Part shown: in pieces, positions 61,819-64,000 of the stretch
Layout of the letters: every line of letters starts with the position of its first letter
How positions within the stretch are numbered: the first letter of the stretch is position 1
Assembly: GCF_001028175.1 (NCBI RefSeq)
Contig: NZ_AEJF01000116.1
Span: forward strand, 62,001 to 126,000
Direction: 5' to 3'
Length of the DNA: 64,000 bases
Source of the DNA: Caballeronia mineralivorans PML1(12)
GTDB lineage: Bacteria > Pseudomonadota > Gammaproteobacteria > Burkholderiales > Burkholderiaceae
Notes under the pieces: model-generated
What the model was told of the DNA's origin: nothing
Database searches by the model: none
The model's input: the letters and a program-made list of their open reading frames with translations, nothing else
Position numbers and translations under genes: made by a program

Positions 61819-63233
61819 CCGACAATGCCCTTGACCTCGAGAAATGCCTCGAGTCCCCATTCGCCGTACTCGCGGCCATTGCCCGATTGCTTATAACCGC
61901 CGAACGGCGCGCCTGCGTCCCATGCGGGATAGTTGAGATGGACGCTGCCCGCGCGCAACCGGCGCGCCACGCGCCGGGCGCGTTCGATGTCGCCGGATTG
62001 CACATAGGCGGCGAGCCCGAACACGCTGTCGTTGGCCATGGCGATGGCATCGTCCTCGTCGCGGTACGGCAGGATAGACAGCACCGGGCCGAAGATTTCA
62101 TCGCGTGCGATGGTCATGTCCGGGGTCACGCCGGCAAACACCGTCGGCCGAATGAAGTAGCCGCGCGTCAGCCCATCGGGCCTGCCGGGTCCGCCCGTTA
62201 CCACGCGAGCGCCCTCGTCCATGCCGGTTTCGATCAAGCGCTGGATGCGCTCGAACTGCAACGCGCTGACCACCGGTCCAAGGGTCGTGCCGGCTGCATC
62301 GGCGGGACCCACTACATGGGCTTCGGCCGCACGGCGAGCGATTGCCACCGCTTCTTCGTGCCGCGCCGCCGGCACGAACATGCGCGTGGGTGCATTGCAC
62401 GACTGGCCGCTATTGCCGAAACATGCATTCACCCCGGCGGTCACGGCGGCGTCGAGATCGGCGTCGTCGAGAATCAGGTTCGCCGACTTGCCGCCCAGCT
62501 CCTGATGCACTCGCTTGACCGTCGGCGCGGCCAGCCTGGCGACTTCGATGCCCGCGCGGGTCGAGCCGGTGAACGACACCATGTCCACATCGGGATGACT
62601 GCACAACGCGGCGCCGACGGTCGGGCCGTCGCCGTTCACTAGATTGAATACCCCCGGCGGGACGCCAGCTGCGTCGAGTACCTCGGCGAACAGAAGCGCG
62701 TTCAACGGCGACACTTCGCTGGGCTTGAGCACCATCGTACAACCGGCTGCTATCGCCGGGGCGACCTTGCAGACAATCTGATTGATCGGCCAGTTCCACG
62801 GCGTGATCAGCGCTACGACGCCGATCGGCTCATGCGTGATGAGCGTCGTGCCTTTCTTTCGCTGCCAGGTAAACGCCTCGCAGGTCCGGATCAGTTCCTT
62901 GAGATGCCGCGTGCCGAGTCCGGCCTGCCAGCCGTGTGCCAACGCGCGCGGCGCGCCTATTTCACGCGAGATGAGCTGCGCCATCTCGTCGTAGCGTTCG
63001 CTGTACGCTTCCAGGATCTTGCGGATCAGCGCAAGCCGTTCCTCCGGCGTGGTCAGAGCGAACGACGCGAACGCCTTGCGTGCCGCGGCGACCGCGCGAT
63101 CGACATCGGCGGGCGTGCCCATCGCAATCTCGGCGAAGGCTTCTTCGGTGGAAGGATCAATGACGGGCAGACGTGCCTGTCCCGCTGGCGCGACCCACTC
63201 GCCGCCGATATAAAACTGCAATTCGTGGCTCAT
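61806..63233 (-). CDS. NAD(P)-dependent aldehyde dehydrogenase
   Basis: A 475-aa ALDH. Catalytic cysteine C279 in GNSGQSCNAP, general base E245 in HQELGGKSAN, oxyanion asparagine N147 in TPWNWPI, and cofactor motif FTGSTRAG (221-228). It would oxidise the aldehyde made by the GMC enzyme. The gene follows an ABC permease on the minus strand by 23 bp, so it is in the transporter operon, while the GMC gene is in the binding-protein transcription unit. Substrate unknown. Confidence 0.93.
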   Translation of the reverse strand: MSHELQFYIGGEWVAPAGQARLPVIDPSTEEAFAEIAMGTPADVDRAVAAARKAFASFALTTPEERLALIRKILEAYSERYDEMAQLISREIGAPRALAHGWQAGLGTRHLKELIRTCEAFTWQRKKGTTLITHEPIGVVALITPWNWPINQIVCKVAPAIAAGCTMVLKPSEVSPLNALLFAEVLDAAGVPPGVFNLVNGDGPTVGAALCSHPDVDMVSFTGSTRAGIEVARLAAPTVKRVHQELGGKSANLILDDADLDAAVTAGVNACFGNSGQSCNAPTRMFVPAARHEEAVAIARRAAEAHVVGPADAAGTTLGPVVSALQFERIQRLIETGMDEGARVVTGGPGRPDGLTRGYFIRPTVFAGVTPDMTIARDEIFGPVLSILPYRDEDDAIAMANDSVFGLAAYVQSGDIERARRVARRLRAGSVHLNYPAWDAGAPFGGYKQSGNGREYGEWGLEAFLEVKGIVGYGA

Positions 63234-63256
63234 TGCGTGCTCCGGTTATGAATTGT

Positions 63257-64000
63257 TCAGACGCGTGCGGATGACTTGCGGCTCACCACCACGATCATCA
63301 CGAGGCACAGCGTCAGGGCAGTCAGCATCGTACTGATCGCGGCGATGGTCGGATCGATCTCGTCGCGCAAGGTGACGAACATGCGCCGCGTGAGGGTCTG
63401 GTTCGTGCCACCTGAAACAAACAGCGCCACCACCGTTTCGTCCAGCGCCTGGATGAATACAAACACCGCGCCGGAGATCACGCTCGACTTGATCTGCGGC
63501 AGCGTGACCGTCATGAAACTGCGCAGGCGGTTCATGCCAAGACTACGCGCAACCATCTCCTGGGTGGGATCGAAGGTGCGCAAATCTGCGCCTACGGAAA
63601 TAAGCACATAAGGCAGACCCAACATGGTGTCCGCGATAATCAAGCCGCCCAGGGTATTCACGTATCCCATTTGCGAGTACACGAAAAACACGCCGACCGC
63701 GACAATGATGATGGGCACCATCAGCGGCAACATGAGCACGGTACGCAGATAACGCATGCTGCGGTGCGTGCCGTTCTGGATCGCATACGCGGCGGCCACA
63801 CCGAGCGGCGTGGCGATCAGTGCGGCACAGGTCGAGGCAATCAACGTGGTCCGCGCTGCATCGATCCACGCTGGATTGCTGAAGAACGCGTGATACCAGC
63901 GCAGGGAGTAGCCGGGTGGCGGGAAAGTCATGAACCGCGTGTCGGAGAACGACAGCGGCACGACGATCAGGATCGGCACCATCAGGAACACGAGGATCAG
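63257..64000 (-). CDS. ABC transporter permease (PotC-like), 5' end beyond the window
   Basis: Inner-membrane permease related to PotC/PotI. The reading frame stays open to the window end, so the start is outside; 248 residues are visible here. Six helices are expected, at least five are seen. The EAA-type loop (EMVARSLGMNRLRSFMTVTLP) and the conserved LPLMVPIIIVAVG segment are present. It probably works with the binding protein at 58992 and with genes beyond the window (other permease, ATPase). Confidence 0.88.
   Translation of the reverse strand: MILVFLMVPILIVVPLSFSDTRFMTFPPPGYSLRWYHAFFSNPAWIDAARTTLIASTCAALIATPLGVAAAYAIQNGTHRSMRYLRTVLMLPLMVPIIIVAVGVFFVYSQMGYVNTLGGLIIADTMLGLPYVLISVGADLRTFDPTQEMVARSLGMNRLRSFMTVTLPQIKSSVISGAVFVFIQALDETVVALFVSGGTNQTLTRRMFVTLRDEIDPTIAAISTMLTALTLCLVMIVVVSRKSSARV

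Noticed and set aside
1-64000. CRISPR arrays, tRNA or rRNA genes, transposases or integrases
   Set aside because: I looked for repeat-spacer periodicity, tRNA cloverleaf ends and transposase-like proteins and saw none. Accessory character is suggested only by the fossils and the direct repeat.

Overview
The window is GC-rich, densely packed DNA with an accessory-metabolism gene set. Repeated sugar and aromatic-acid catabolic loci each come with a dedicated LysR, LacI or GntR regulator. It carries four Burkholderia-type 16-strand porins, a split gallate/protocatechuate extradiol dioxygenase, and pxp-acc genes. This suggests a soil or plant-associated Burkholderiaceae (Paraburkholderia/Caballeronia-like), probably a secondary replicon. 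That assignment is inference from gene content; there is no rRNA, tRNA, replication origin, CRISPR array or insertion sequence in the window.

Layout. (1) 1-8939: a beta-1,4-galactan/arabinogalactan utilisation locus. It holds a CUT1 sugar ABC transporter, a GH42 beta-galactosidase and an exported GH53 endo-galactanase, with a divergent LacI regulator and three matching palindromic operators. (2) 9047-14070: a Crp/Fnr regulator, a class II aldolase, a ketopantoate-reductase-like protein, and an SDR/LysR pair flanked by two fossils of an NADP-binding Rossmann gene. (3) 14196-20738: a CUT2 sugar ABC transporter with L-fuconate dehydratase, and a porin. (4) 20782-31281: a gallate-type catabolic cluster: split LigA/LigB dioxygenase, aromatic-acid MFS transporter, small membrane protein, porin, GntR and a two-headed LysR regulator, then GalD, GalC and GalB enzymes plus an aminotransferase and a second RraA-like protein. 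LigC and LigI are absent, which favours gallate over protocatechuate as substrate. (5) 31304-37315: a polar amino-acid-type ABC transporter embedded among two SDRs and a 2-hydroxyacid dehydrogenase. (6) 37362-43275: pxpA, a degenerate biotinyl-domain protein, pxpC, pxpB, accC and accB, tightly coupled, with a LysR regulator. (7) 43685-46503: porin, L-idonate 5-dehydrogenase, and a 69-residue protein gene with a long structured 3' UTR. (8) 46925-52769: two hybrid histidine kinases and a NarL-type response regulator in an overlapping operon, divergent from a periplasmic binding-protein-like gene. (9) 52778-58553: porin, GH31 alpha-glycosidase and hexuronate-type MFS transporter. This segment is bracketed by a 43-bp direct repeat, because a decayed copy of the end of the periplasmic protein gene lies on its far side. 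(10) 58992-64000: a polyamine-type binding protein, a GMC oxidoreductase, an aldehyde dehydrogenase, and an ABC permease that runs off the window.

Most genes sit in short operons with overlapping ATGA junctions and good Shine-Dalgarno sequences. Several start sites were moved inward from the longest possible frame to the codon that has a ribosome site and begins the family's conserved N terminus. The most unusual items are the tandem-HTH LysR regulator, the split-dioxygenase gallate cluster, the biotinyl-like protein lacking its lysine, the periplasmic-protein/hybrid-kinase set with its fossil duplicate, and the structured element at 46146-46283.
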